A DNA stretch of 15,122 nt from Actinobacteria bacterium UBA4719. GTDB taxonomy: Bacteria; Actinomycetota; Actinomycetes; Actinomycetales; Dermatophilaceae. Location: NCBI GenBank assembly GCA_002404345.1, contig DHJN01000226.1, positions 1-15,122 on the forward strand. Direction: 5' to 3'. Under the pieces are notes generated by a model. It saw only the letters and a program-made list of their open reading frames with translations, searched no databases and had not been told where the DNA came from. Shown one piece after another: positions 7,371-13,999 of this stretch; within the stretch, counting starts at the first letter, position 1, and the number at the start of each line of letters is the position of its first letter. The translations under genes were made by a program, and so were the position numbers.

Positions 7371-7844
7371 TCAGTCCTGGACCGAGACGGTGATCTCGAC
7401 CTCGACCGGGGCATCGAGCGGAAGGACCGCAACCCCGACTGCCGAACGCGCGTGGACACCGGCATCGCCAAAAGCCGTGCCGAGGAGCTCGGAGGCACCG
7501 TTGATGACGCCAGGCTGTCCGGTGAACGCCGGGTCGCTGGCCACGAAGCCGACGACCTTGACCACCCGGGTCACCTTGTCGAGGTCACCGATCAGGGCCC
7601 TGACGGCGGCGATCGCGTTCAGGGCACACGTCTGCGCCAGCTTCTTGGCGTCCGCCGGTGACACAGAGCCGCCCCCTGTCCCCACTTTGCCGGTCTGCAC
7701 CAGGGCGCCCGACACCATCGGCAGCTGGCCGGAGGTGAAGATCAGGTTGCCGTCACGCACGGCGGGCAGATAAGCCGCCACGGGCATGGCGACGTCCGGG
7801 ACGGTGAGGCCCAGCTCCGCCAGGCGGTCTTCGACGGCGGACAC
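7371..7844 (-). CDS. RidA/YjgF/Rid-family enamine/imine deaminase
   Basis: A 157-residue Rid-family protein, matching Rv3678c in position. RidA proteins hydrolyse reactive enamine/imine intermediates such as 2-aminoacrylate from PLP enzymes. Visible features are GNLIFTSGQLPMVSG (32-46), the central helix ALNAIAAVRALIGDLDKV, and the C-terminal HARSAVGVAVLPLDAPVEVE (131-150), where Arg133 aligns with the catalytic Arg of E. coli RidA (Arg105) and Glu150 with the conserved Glu. The family is slightly longer in actinobacteria than in E. coli. GTG 7844 follows AGGA by eight bases. The DUF4177 stop lies three bases upstream of the GTG, so the two genes are cotranscribed. Confidence 0.9.
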   Translation of the reverse strand: MSAVEDRLAELGLTVPDVAMPVAAYLPAVRDGNLIFTSGQLPMVSGALVQTGKVGTGGGSVSPADAKKLAQTCALNAIAAVRALIGDLDKVTRVVKVVGFVASDPAFTGQPGVINGASELLGTAFGDAGVHARSAVGVAVLPLDAPVEVEITVSVQD

Positions 7845-7847
7845 GCT

Positions 7848-8009
7848 CTATTCCTGCTCTTTCTCTCGTTTGAGGTAAGCCACCAGACCATTGCCGTCGG
7901 GGCCTGAAAGGACCTGCACGAGCTCCCAGCCGTCCTCGCCCCACTGGTCGAGGATCTGCTTGGTGGCGTGCGAGATCAGTGGAACCGTTGAGTACTCCCA
8001 TATAGCCAT
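7848..8009 (-). CDS. DUF4177 small protein
   Basis: A 53-residue protein that begins MAIWEYSTVPLISHATKQIL and ends YLKREKEQE. The core WGEDGWELVQV is the DUF4177 signature (W-x-x-DGWELV), a small alpha/beta domain of unknown function. M. tuberculosis has a gene of similar size (Rv3678A) at the same place. The start ATG 8009 has TAGGCT six bases upstream and no Shine-Dalgarno sequence, so it is likely leaderless. It heads the operon with ridA, the stop lying three bases before the ridA GTG. It is divergent from the ATPase pair across a 96-bp region containing a strong palindrome. Confidence 0.85.
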   Translation of the reverse strand: MAIWEYSTVPLISHATKQILDQWGEDGWELVQVLSGPDGNGLVAYLKREKEQE

Positions 8010-8015
8010 GACCGC

Positions 8016-8021
8016 AGCCTA
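8016..8021 (-). promoter_or_regulatory. -10 element of the leaderless DUF4177-ridA operon
   Basis: TAGGCT on the minus strand, six bases before ATG 8009. The same hexamer occurs on the opposite strand before the ATPase gene at 8093-8098. Confidence 0.55.
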
Positions 8022-8030
8022 GACCGATGT

Positions 8031-8045
8031 CGGGTTGCCCACCCG
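8031..8045. promoter_or_regulatory. Short inverted repeat near the DUF4177 -35 region
   Basis: CGGGT (8031-8035) and ACCCG (8041-8045) flank TGCCC. It lies where the -35 element of the DUF4177 promoter should be, so it may bind a regulator. Short GC arms are common by chance in such DNA. Confidence 0.25.
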
Positions 8046-8050
8046 GCCAT

Positions 8051-8071
8051 CCCCACCGGTTGCCGGTGGGG
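8051..8071. promoter_or_regulatory. 21-bp palindrome, candidate operator of the divergent DUF4177/ATPase promoters
   Basis: Perfect 9-bp arms CCCCACCGG (8051-8059) and CCGGTGGGG (8063-8071) flank the trinucleotide TTG. The site sits between two divergent -10 hexamers and reaches the -35 zone of the ATPase promoter (8093-8098). With a 3-base loop it could also be a hairpin, but both predicted transcripts start outside it, so an operator is the better reading. Confidence 0.5.
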
Positions 8072-8092
8072 CGCATCGGAACCCGGGCCCCA

Positions 8093-8098
8093 TAGGCT
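8093..8098 (+). promoter_or_regulatory. -10 element of the leaderless ArsA/Get3-like operon
   Basis: TAGGCT is followed by seven bases and ATG 8106, placing the transcription start at or next to the A of ATG. No Shine-Dalgarno sequence is present. Confidence 0.55.
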
Positions 8099-8105
8099 CT
8101 TCGCC

Positions 8106-9131
8106 ATGGCAGCACACGCGGCGTCGGCCCGCGACACCGACTGGGACGGCGTGCGACTGCATATCGTCACCGGCAAGGGCGGCACCGGTAAGACAACGGT
8201 CGCCGCCGCCCTGGCCCTCGCGCTCGCGGGCCAGGGCAGGCGAGTGCTGCTGGCCGAGGTCGAGGGACGGCAGGGCATCAGCCAGACCTTCGACGTCCCC
8301 CCGCTGGCCTCGACCGAGGCCCGGATCGCGCATGCCCCGCAAGGCGGCGAGGTGTTCGGACTCTCAGTTGACGCCAAGGCCGCACTGCTGGAGTACCTCC
8401 ACATCTTCTACAAGCTCGGTCGCGCGGGTGGGTTGCTGGAGAAGTTCGGCGCCATCGACTTCGCCACCACGATCGCGCCGGGCGTGCGCGACGTGCTGCT
8501 CATCGGCAAGGTCTATGAGGCGGTCCGGCGTCGCAGGGACCACCGGGCCAAGGGACCCGGCGCCGCCCCCGCGTACGACGCCGTCGTCCTGGACGCCCCC
8601 CCGACAGGCCGGGTCGTGCGGTTCCTCAACGTCAACCACGAGGTCGCGGACCTGGCCAGGGTCGGACCGGTCCGCTCCCAGGCCGACTCGATCACGGCGA
8701 TGCTGAAGTCTCCACAGACGGTGGTTCACCTGGTGACGCTGCTCGAGGAGATGCCAGTCCAGGAGACCGTCGACACCATCGCCGAGCTACGAGCCGTTGG
8801 TATGCCGATCGGTGGCGTCGTCGTCAACCAGGTGCGCGAGGAGATCCTGACCCCGGACGTCCTGGCGGCAGCAGGCCGGGCGGCGATCTCCCGCGAGGAC
8901 GTCGCGGCAGACCTCACCCGCGTCAACGTGCGGGCCACCGACGCCCTTGTCGACGGCCTGCTGGCCGAAGCAAGGGACCACGCCGAGCGCGTCGCTCTCG
9001 AGCGCGACGAAGGCAAGGTCATCGCGGGTCTACGCCGGCCTACCTACCGGTTGCCTTCGCTGCCCGAGGGCGTCGACGCCAACGGCATCCGTGAGATGGC
9101 GGAGACGCTCGTGGCGCAGGGGATGGCGTGA
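8106..9131 (+). CDS. ArsA/Get3-like P-loop ATPase, first subunit (Rv3679-like)
   Basis: A 341-residue SIMIBI-class ATPase. The deviant Walker A motif GKGGTGKTT is at 23-31 and a later VVLDAPPTG segment supplies the Switch/Walker B region. There is no obvious arsenite-binding cysteine triad, so an arsenic pump role is unlikely. M. tuberculosis Rv3679 and Rv3680 occupy this position and are described as a Get3-like heterodimer linked to redox stress, not tail-anchored protein targeting; the same partner relation is inferred here. ATG 8106 is preceded by TAGGCT and no ribosome site (leaderless). The stop overlaps the next gene's start (TGATG), as expected for two obligate partners made in equal amounts. 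Confidence 0.9.
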   Translation: MAAHAASARDTDWDGVRLHIVTGKGGTGKTTVAAALALALAGQGRRVLLAEVEGRQGISQTFDVPPLASTEARIAHAPQGGEVFGLSVDAKAALLEYLHIFYKLGRAGGLLEKFGAIDFATTIAPGVRDVLLIGKVYEAVRRRRDHRAKGPGAAPAYDAVVLDAPPTGRVVRFLNVNHEVADLARVGPVRSQADSITAMLKSPQTVVHLVTLLEEMPVQETVDTIAELRAVGMPIGGVVVNQVREEILTPDVLAAAGRAAISREDVAADLTRVNVRATDALVDGLLAEARDHAERVALERDEGKVIAGLRRPTYRLPSLPEGVDANGIREMAETLVAQGMA

Positions 9132-10331
9132 TGGGGCCCGTTCTCGACATCGACGCGCTGATCGGCGACCCCCAGACCCGCATCATCGTCTGCTGCGGCG
9201 CCGGTGGAGTGGGCAAGACGACCACCGCGGCGGCGTTGGGACTGCGCGCCGCCGAGTCGGGCCGTCGGGTCGTCGTGCTGACCATCGACCCCGCCCGACG
9301 CCTGGCGCAGTCGCTGGGCCTGACCACGCTGGACAACACGCCCCGGCCGGTCGAAGACATCGATCACACGCGGGGCGGTTCGCTCGACGCGATGATGCTG
9401 GACATGAAGCGGACGTTCGACGAGGTCGTCCAGGCCCACGCCAATGCGGAGAAAGCAGAACAAATACTTGCCAACCCGTTCTACCAAGCCGTCTCGAGCT
9501 CGTTCGCCGGAACCCAGGAGTACATGGCGATGGAAAAGCTGGGACAGCTCAAGCTCGAGGCGGACCTCGACCCGGACAACCCGCGCTGGGACCTGATCGT
9601 CGTCGACACCCCACCGTCGCGGTCGGCCCTGGACTTCCTGGACGCTCCCAAGCGCCTCGGGTCCTTCCTGGATGGCCGCTTCATCCGCCTGCTGGCCGTG
9701 CCTGCGAAGGCCGGCAGCCGCGCATACCTCAAGGTCTTCAGCGCGGGCGTCAACATCGTCACCGCGACGCTGACCAAGCTGCTGGGCGGTCAGATGCTCA
9801 CCGATGTCCAGACCTTCGTGGCCGCGCTCGACACGATGTTCGGCGGGTTTCGCGAGCGTGCGGACCTTACCTATGCGCTGCTGAGCGACCGCGCAACGGC
9901 ATTCGTCGTGGTCGCCGCTCCCGAACGTGACGCGCTGCGCGAAGCGTCGTACTTCGTGGACCGCCTCGACGAGGAGGGGATGCCCCTGGCCGGGCTGGTG
10001 ATCAACCGCGTGTATCGCGTTTCCGCACCGGATCTGTCCGCGGCCCGAGCGCTCTCGGCGGCCGAAGAACTTGGGGACCAGCACCACGGCAGCTCATCAG
10101 GCGGGTCATCAGGCGGCTCGTCGGCTATCGCCGACAGCACGGCCATCAGCCAAGGGCTGTTGCGGCTGCATGCGGTTCAGGCCCGAGATCGCGGCCCGGC
10201 ACCAGGTCCTGGCCAGGAGGTTCATGGCCGGGCACCCCGGCATACCGATGGTGGAGGTGCCGGCAGCTTCAGGGGACATTCACGACCTGGTGGGTCTGCG
10301 CACCGTGGGCGACGCGCTCGCGGGCCACTGA
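9131..10331 (+). CDS. ArsA/Get3-like ATPase, second subunit (Rv3680-like), with a C-terminal frameshift
   Basis: The partner ATPase. It has deviant Walker [10 protein letters not shown] at 23-31, [16 protein letters not shown] (Switch I region) and [16 protein letters not shown] (Switch II/Walker B). The original frame runs through [10 protein letters not shown] to about 10183; family-like sequence then resumes one base later as [20 protein letters not shown], continues through [17 protein letters not shown] and stops at TGA 10329-10331. Read without correction, the first frame continues to 10717, giving a 528-residue product whose last ~180 residues are non-family sequence antisense to whiB. 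Removing one base near 10184 gives 399 residues, close to Rv3680 (386). The cause could be a real inactivating frameshift, a sequencing error or recoding. [13 protein letters not shown] linker precedes the break. ATG 9131 (TGATG overlap, GGGG upstream) is preferred over GTG 9128. Confidence 0.82.
10094..10125 (+). repeat. 12-bp coding repeat (Gly/Ser linker) in the second ATPase gene
   Basis: TCATCAGGCGGG (10094-10105), TCATCAGGCGGC (10106-10117) and a diverged TCGTCGGC (10118-10125) encode [10 protein letters not shown]. The repeat is in frame. TCA codons are unusual for this GC-rich gene and suggest recent expansion by slippage. Confidence 0.7.
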
Positions 10332-10335
10332 GCAC

Positions 10336-10355
10336 TCGGGTCCCGTCGGGTCCCG
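10336..10355. repeat. Tandem TCGGGTCCCG repeat between convergent ATPase and whiB genes
   Basis: TCGGGTCCCG occurs twice without a gap (10336-10345, 10346-10355), and each unit contains the self-complementary CGGG-T-CCCG. It fills most of the 38-bp gap between the ATPase stop and the whiB stop, so it may form hairpins that end transcription from both sides. Confidence 0.4.
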
Positions 10356-10369
10356 CAGGAAGAACCACT

Positions 10370-10702
10370 TCAGGAGGCGGGGCGTTCCTGACGCATGCGG
10401 TCGGCCTCGAAAAGTGCACGCCAGGACACGACGTCGGGCCGGCGCTTGAGCAGCGCCCGACGCTCGCGCTCCGTCATACCGCCCCACACCCCGAACTCGG
10501 TGTGGTGGTCCAGTGCGTCGGCGAGGCATTCGGCGATCACCGGGCAGCTCATGCACACCTGTTTGGCGAGCTGCTGGGCAGCCCCCCGAACGAACAGGGC
10601 GTCAGGCTCAGCCGCAGTGCAGGATCCCTGCAGCGCCCACTCCTCCACCCAGGTGAACCGGCTTGTCGCGACGTCCTCGCGATGCGTCATGGTGAGTGTC
10701 AT
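10370..10702 (-). CDS. whiB4: WhiB4-like Fe-S transcription regulator
   Basis: A 110-residue WhiB-family protein. Four cluster ligands are present: Cys28 (GSC), Cys50 and Cys53 (CMSC) and Cys59 (AEC), spaced C-x21-C-x2-C-x5-C. The WhiB turn [12 protein letters not shown] is at 71-82, followed by the basic DNA-contact region [11 protein letters not shown]. The segment [18 protein letters not shown] is close to M. tuberculosis WhiB4 (Rv3681c), an O2/NO- and redox-sensitive DNA-binding protein at the same place next to the ATPase pair and ponA2. The start is ATG 10702, six bases after a strong AGGGGAG (10709-10715). The frame stays open upstream to 10840, but that extension is not WhiB-like. Unlike most operon heads here, this gene has a Shine-Dalgarno leader. 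Confidence 0.93.
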   Translation of the reverse strand: MTLTMTHREDVATSRFTWVEEWALQGSCTAAEPDALFVRGAAQQLAKQVCMSCPVIAECLADALDHHTEFGVWGGMTERERRALLKRRPDVVSWRALFEADRMRQERPAS

Positions 10703-10825
10703 GCTGATCTCCCCTGAGCTATCCATGTCACGCGATGTGCCCGACAAGGTCACTGCTTGATGTCTAAAACGATATGGAGAGACGGTTACGGCGGATATGA
10801 CGCATTCGGGTAGTTCCGGTCGGGC

Positions 10826-10843
10826 GAAGTGACTAGTCACTTC
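10826..10843. promoter_or_regulatory. 18-bp perfect palindrome, candidate operator between whiB4 and ponA2
   Basis: GAAGTGACTAGTCACTTC is fully self-complementary with no spacer. It lies in the 209-bp divergent region, 56-73 bases before the proposed ponA2 -10 element. The GTCAC half-site recurs at 10727-10731 and 10749-10753, 22 bp apart (two helical turns), upstream of whiB. A dimeric regulator site controlling one or both genes is the likely role; its identity is unknown. Confidence 0.55.
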
Positions 10844-10898
10844 TCTGCGTGAAGCGCGATCGGCGCAGGTCCGCGGCGACGCCTGGCCCCGTGCTGGG

Positions 10899-10904
10899 TA
10901 CCCT
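10899..10904 (+). promoter_or_regulatory. -10 element of a leaderless ponA2 promoter
   Basis: TACCCT is followed by seven bases and ATG 10912, the same layout as the ATPase operon. It supports ATG 10912 over GTG 10849 as the ponA2 start. No good -35 element is seen. Confidence 0.4.
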
Positions 10905-10911
10905 TGGCCCC

Positions 10912-13377
10912 ATGCAGGGACGCGGCACGAACTACGCCAACATCGTCAGCCTCCTGGGAGCCTTCGTGGCGACCTCGGTCGTCCTCGGCCTGCTCGCGGC
11001 CGGCTTGGTGATGCCCACCGTGGCTGCCACCGGCGCCGCCGCCCGCGAGGGGGTCCACGTCTTTGACGCCCTGCCCGGCGAGTTCACCCAGACCCCGCTG
11101 TCCCAGCAGTCCCGCATCCTGGCCGATGACGGCACCCTGATCGCCACGCCGTACGACGAGAACCGCGTCATCGTGCCGCTCGCACAGATCGCCCCGGTCA
11201 TGCGACAGGCCCAGATCGCGATCGAGGACAGTCGTTTCTATGAGCACGGGGGCATCGATCCGCAGGGCGTCGGCCGCGCTCTCATCTCCAACCTGCGCGG
11301 CGGAGACACCCAGGGCGCATCCACCCTGACCCAGCAGTACGTCAAGATCACCCTGCAGGAGAACGCCCTGCGCAACGACGATGTGCAGGCCGCCAGGGCC
11401 GCCACCGCCAGGAACTACACGCGCAAGCTGCAGGAGCTCAAGTACGCCGTCACGCTGGAGAAGAACCTGACCAAGGACCAGATCCTCCAGGGCTACCTCA
11501 ACCTCGTCTACTACGGAGGCCAGGCCTACGGCGTCGAGGCCGCGGCCCGCCACTTCTTCGGGGTGACCGCCGCCAAGCTCACCCTGCCGCAGGCCGCGAC
11601 CCTGGCCGGTCTCGTCCAGCTACCGAGCCAGACCGACCCGATCAGGAACCCCGCCAGGGCGCTGGCCAGACGCAACGTCGTGCTCGACCGGATGCACGCC
11701 CTGAACCTGATCACCGACAAGGCCTGGCACAGCGCCACGAGCTCCAAGATGGTGCTCAACCCCAAGCCGGCCCAGAACTCCTGTGCGCACTCGCCCTACC
11801 CCTACTTCTGCAACTACGTCAAAGCCTGGCTGCTGGAGCAGGATGCGCTGGGCAAGACACGCGACGAACGCATCAAGCGAATCAACCGCGGCGGGCTGAC
11901 CATCCAGACGACGCTCAACCCGAAGATGCAGCGGGCCGCACAGGAGGAGCTCCTTGCCAAGGTCCCGATCGGCACGGTCGCCAAGAAGGTGGACATCGGA
12001 GCCGCTGCCGCAGTGATTGAACCGGGCACCGGCCACGTCCTGGCCATTGCGCAGAACACGACCTTCTCCGTCAAGAAGTCGCGTGGCAAGACATCGGTGA
12101 ACTGGGCGGTCGACGCAAAGTACGGCGGCTCCGGCGGCTTCGCGTTCGGCTCGACAGCCAAGATGTTCGCTGTCGCACAGGCGCTGAGATCCGGCATGCC
12201 GATCAACTCGACCATCATCGCGAGGCCCGCCAACGCCAAGAGCGCGGCGTACTTCTTCCCTCACGAGTTCAAAGAAAAGCCGCGCAGGAAGGAATGTGAG
12301 ATCTTCTCGCCGTGGGCCGTCCACAACGACGAGGGCACGCGCAATGGCCGGATCAGCCTGAGCGACGCGGCCGCACATTCGGTCAACACCGCGTTCGCCG
12401 GGCTCGTCGCCAAGCTCGGGCCTTGCGCGGTCCGCGACCTGATGACCAAAATGGGGCTGCACAAGGGCAACGGCAAGCCGATCAACGCTGGCCCGGCTGC
12501 GGTCACGCTAGGCGCGGACAGCGCCGCGCCGCTGACCTTGGCCGCGGCCTACGCCACGGTCGCCTCCGGCGGCACCTACTGCGTGCCCTCGCCAGTGCTC
12601 GCCATCACCACCAGCGACAAGAAGCCGCTCGCGCTGTCCAAGGACCAATGCCACAAGGCCCTCGAGCCTGACGTCGCCAACGGTGTCACCAAGATACTCA
12701 AGACGGTCATCACCAAGGGCACTGGGCATGGCACCGGGGGGCTGGCCGGTGGGCGTCCCGTGGCCGGAAAGACCGGTACGGCCGGGAACGCCTTGCCCAG
12801 CGGCGGCACCAACGAGACCTGGTTCGTCGGGTACACCCCACAGCTGGCCACGGCAGTGTGGGTCGGCACGCCGGATGACCCCAACCAGAGCGCCAGGCTC
12901 GCGAACCTTCAGATCGGTGACACGTTCTATCCCGGTGAGATCTACGGAGCCACCATCGCCGCCCCGATCTGGAAACAGATCATGGACCGCGCTTCAGTTG
13001 GTATGCCGTTCCGGGACTTCGCCGAGCCCAGTGGCAAGGTGGAGTCCGGCGACATCGTTTCGATCCCCGGCGTTGCCGGGATGACCGTGGACGACGCCAA
13101 GGCTGCCCTGACCGCCGCGGGATTCAAGCCGGTGATCGGCAACACCGTCGACTCCACCATCCCCGTGGGCCGGGCCGTGGGCACCCAGCCCGATTCACAG
13201 GCGCTTCGCGGCACAAGTGTCGTGATCATGACCTCGACCGGGCACGTGCCACCGCCACCGCCACCGGCGCCAGCGGTCAAGGCGGTGCCGAAGGCTGCTG
13301 CCCCGAAACCCGCTGCAACGAAGCCCAAGGCGGTGCCTGCCGTTCCGAAGCCGCGCGCGACGCGGGGAAAGGGTTAG
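10912..13377 (+). CDS. ponA2: Bifunctional class A penicillin-binding protein with PASTA domain (PonA2 type)
   Basis: An 821-residue peptidoglycan glycosyltransferase/transpeptidase. From the ATG 10912 start: short cytoplasmic tail; membrane anchor at about 10-37; GT51 domain with catalytic Glu105 (EDSRFYEHGG) and GASTLTQQY (about 135-143); transpeptidase domain with SxxK Ser414-x-x-Lys417 (GSTAKMF), SVN at 490-492 and KTG at 620-622; one PASTA domain at about 714-776; and a Pro/Ala/Lys-rich tail (about 777-821). It polymerises and cross-links glycan strands on the outer face of the membrane. M. tuberculosis PonA2 (Rv3682) has the same architecture and matters for stress survival. The open frame also has GTG 10849 upstream, but that start has no ribosome site, whereas ATG 10912 has TACCCT seven bases before it and a family-like N-terminus. 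Confidence 0.94.
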   Translation: MQGRGTNYANIVSLLGAFVATSVVLGLLAAGLVMPTVAATGAAAREGVHVFDALPGEFTQTPLSQQSRILADDGTLIATPYDENRVIVPLAQIAPVMRQAQIAIEDSRFYEHGGIDPQGVGRALISNLRGGDTQGASTLTQQYVKITLQENALRNDDVQAARAATARNYTRKLQELKYAVTLEKNLTKDQILQGYLNLVYYGGQAYGVEAAARHFFGVTAAKLTLPQAATLAGLVQLPSQTDPIRNPARALARRNVVLDRMHALNLITDKAWHSATSSKMVLNPKPAQNSCAHSPYPYFCNYVKAWLLEQDALGKTRDERIKRINRGGLTIQTTLNPKMQRAAQEELLAKVPIGTVAKKVDIGAAAAVIEPGTGHVLAIAQNTTFSVKKSRGKTSVNWAVDAKYGGSGGFAFGSTAKMFAVAQALRSGMPINSTIIARPANAKSAAYFFPHEFKEKPRRKECEIFSPWAVHNDEGTRNGRISLSDAAAHSVNTAFAGLVAKLGPCAVRDLMTKMGLHKGNGKPINAGPAAVTLGADSAAPLTLAAAYATVASGGTYCVPSPVLAITTSDKKPLALSKDQCHKALEPDVANGVTKILKTVITKGTGHGTGGLAGGRPVAGKTGTAGNALPSGGTNETWFVGYTPQLATAVWVGTPDDPNQSARLANLQIGDTFYPGEIYGATIAAPIWKQIMDRASVGMPFRDFAEPSGKVESGDIVSIPGVAGMTVDDAKAALTAAGFKPVIGNTVDSTIPVGRAVGTQPDSQALRGTSVVIMTSTGHVPPPPPPAPAVKAVPKAAAPKPAATKPKAVPAVPKPRATRGKG

Positions 13378-13386
13378 GACCGCGGT

Positions 13387-13461
13387 ACGGACGGCGGAAC
13401 GGACCGCAAAACGGACTGCGAACGGACGGCAAAATGGACAGCGAACGGACCGCTGGGACGG
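13387..13461. repeat. Array of six ACGGAC hexamers with 11-12 bp phasing
   Basis: ACGGAC or a one-base variant (ATGGAC at 13434) starts at 13387, 13399, 13411, 13422, 13434 and 13445, with a degenerate GGACGG at 13456-13461. Spacing is 12, 12, 11, 12 and 11 bp. The broader unit is about ACGGAC-N-GC-R-A-A. The array fills most of the 123-bp gap between the convergent ponA2 and GatB/YqeY genes and is not in a recognisable coding frame. It could be phased protein-binding sites, a transcript-ending element or a decayed minisatellite. Confidence 0.75.
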
Positions 13462-13500
13462 CCGTGACGGAGCTGGAGTTGAGACTGGGGCAAGCGTTTG

Positions 13501-13974
13501 TCAGCTCCCGCGCAGGGCCGACTTCACGATCGCGGCGACGCGTCCGCCTTCGGCTCGTCCAGCGACCAGCGCATTGGCGGCCTTCATGACCAAGCCCATC
13601 TGCGGCATACCGGTGGCGCCCGTCTCGCTGAGGGCCTGCGCGACCAGAGCCCGGAGCTCGGTGTCGGTCAGCTGAGCCGGCAGGTAGGCCTCCAGGAAGA
13701 CAAGCTCCGCCTCCTCCTTGGCCGCGAGCTCCGGACGCTTGGCCTCGAGGTATGCCGTGGCCGCTTCGCGCCGCTTCTTGGCCTCCTTTGCCAGGACCTT
13801 GAGGACCTCGTCGTCGGACAGCTCGCGTGCCGTGGTGCCCGACACCTCCTCGTTGGTGACGGCGGTCAGCGCCATCCGCAAGGTCGCCGAGCGCACCTGG
13901 TCCCGCTCACGCATGGAGGTGTGCAGATCGGCGCGGAGAGTGGACTTCAGCTGTGATGTGCCCGGTTCAGTCAT
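13501..13974 (-). CDS. GatB/YqeY domain protein
   Basis: A 157-residue YqeY-family protein. Typical features are LKSTLRADLHTSMRERDQVR near the N-terminus, then SATLRMALTAVTNEE, a long helical hairpin with LSDDEVLKVLAKEAKKRREA, the EAYLPAQLTDTELRALV motif and the C-terminal MGLVMKAANALVAGRAEGGR with a K/R-rich end. The family shares the tRNA-binding tail fold of GatB but is free-standing, and its function is unresolved. Start: ATG 13974 (MTEPGTSQLK), with CAGAAT six bases upstream and no ribosome site, suggesting a leaderless message; the upstream open-frame extension to 14034 is not family-like. It is divergent from the metallophosphoesterase, with a 12-bp palindrome in between. Confidence 0.9.
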   Translation of the reverse strand: MTEPGTSQLKSTLRADLHTSMRERDQVRSATLRMALTAVTNEEVSGTTARELSDDEVLKVLAKEAKKRREAATAYLEAKRPELAAKEEAELVFLEAYLPAQLTDTELRALVAQALSETGATGMPQMGLVMKAANALVAGRAEGGRVAAIVKSALRGS

Positions 13975-13980
13975 ATCGGC

Positions 13981-13986
13981 ATTCTG
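13981..13986 (-). promoter_or_regulatory. -10 element of a probably leaderless yqeY promoter
   Basis: On the minus strand CAGAAT is followed by GCCGAT and ATG 13974. It differs from TATAAT at two positions and has the 6-base spacing seen at other starts in this window. Confidence 0.4.
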
Positions 13987-13987
13987 A

Positions 13988-13999
13988 CACTGCGCAGTG
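13988..13999. promoter_or_regulatory. 12-bp palindrome CACTGCGCAGTG, candidate operator
   Basis: It is perfectly self-complementary and lies one base upstream of the predicted yqeY -10, between yqeY and the metallophosphoesterase. A bound regulator would cover the -35/-10 spacer of yqeY. It is short, so chance is possible. Confidence 0.35.

Noticed and set aside
8106..10331. Arsenite pump (ArsA) assignment
   Set aside because: No arsenite-binding cysteine cluster, no arsB/arsR/arsC neighbours; the context is the Rv3679-Rv3680 pair.
10184..10717. Long in-frame extension of the second ATPase to a 528-529-residue protein
   Set aside because: After about residue 350 the sequence is not family-like, it runs antisense to whiB4, and the true C-terminus is present one base out of frame.
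10718..10747. TTGTCG/GATAGC as the whiB4 promoter
   Set aside because: It would start transcription inside the strong Shine-Dalgarno sequence at 10709-10715 and remove it.
10703..10840. N-terminal extension of WhiB (156-residue reading)
   Set aside because: ATG 10702 has a strong AGGGGAG at ideal spacing, and the extension crosses the palindrome and lacks WhiB features.
10849..10911. GTG 10849 as the ponA2 start
   Set aside because: No ribosome site, five bases from the palindrome; ATG 10912 has a leaderless-type promoter and a family-like N-terminus. It is kept as an alternative.
13387..13461. ACGGAC array as CRISPR or origin iterons
   Set aside because: Units are only 11-12 bp with no spacers, no cas genes, and no replication initiator or AT-rich region nearby.
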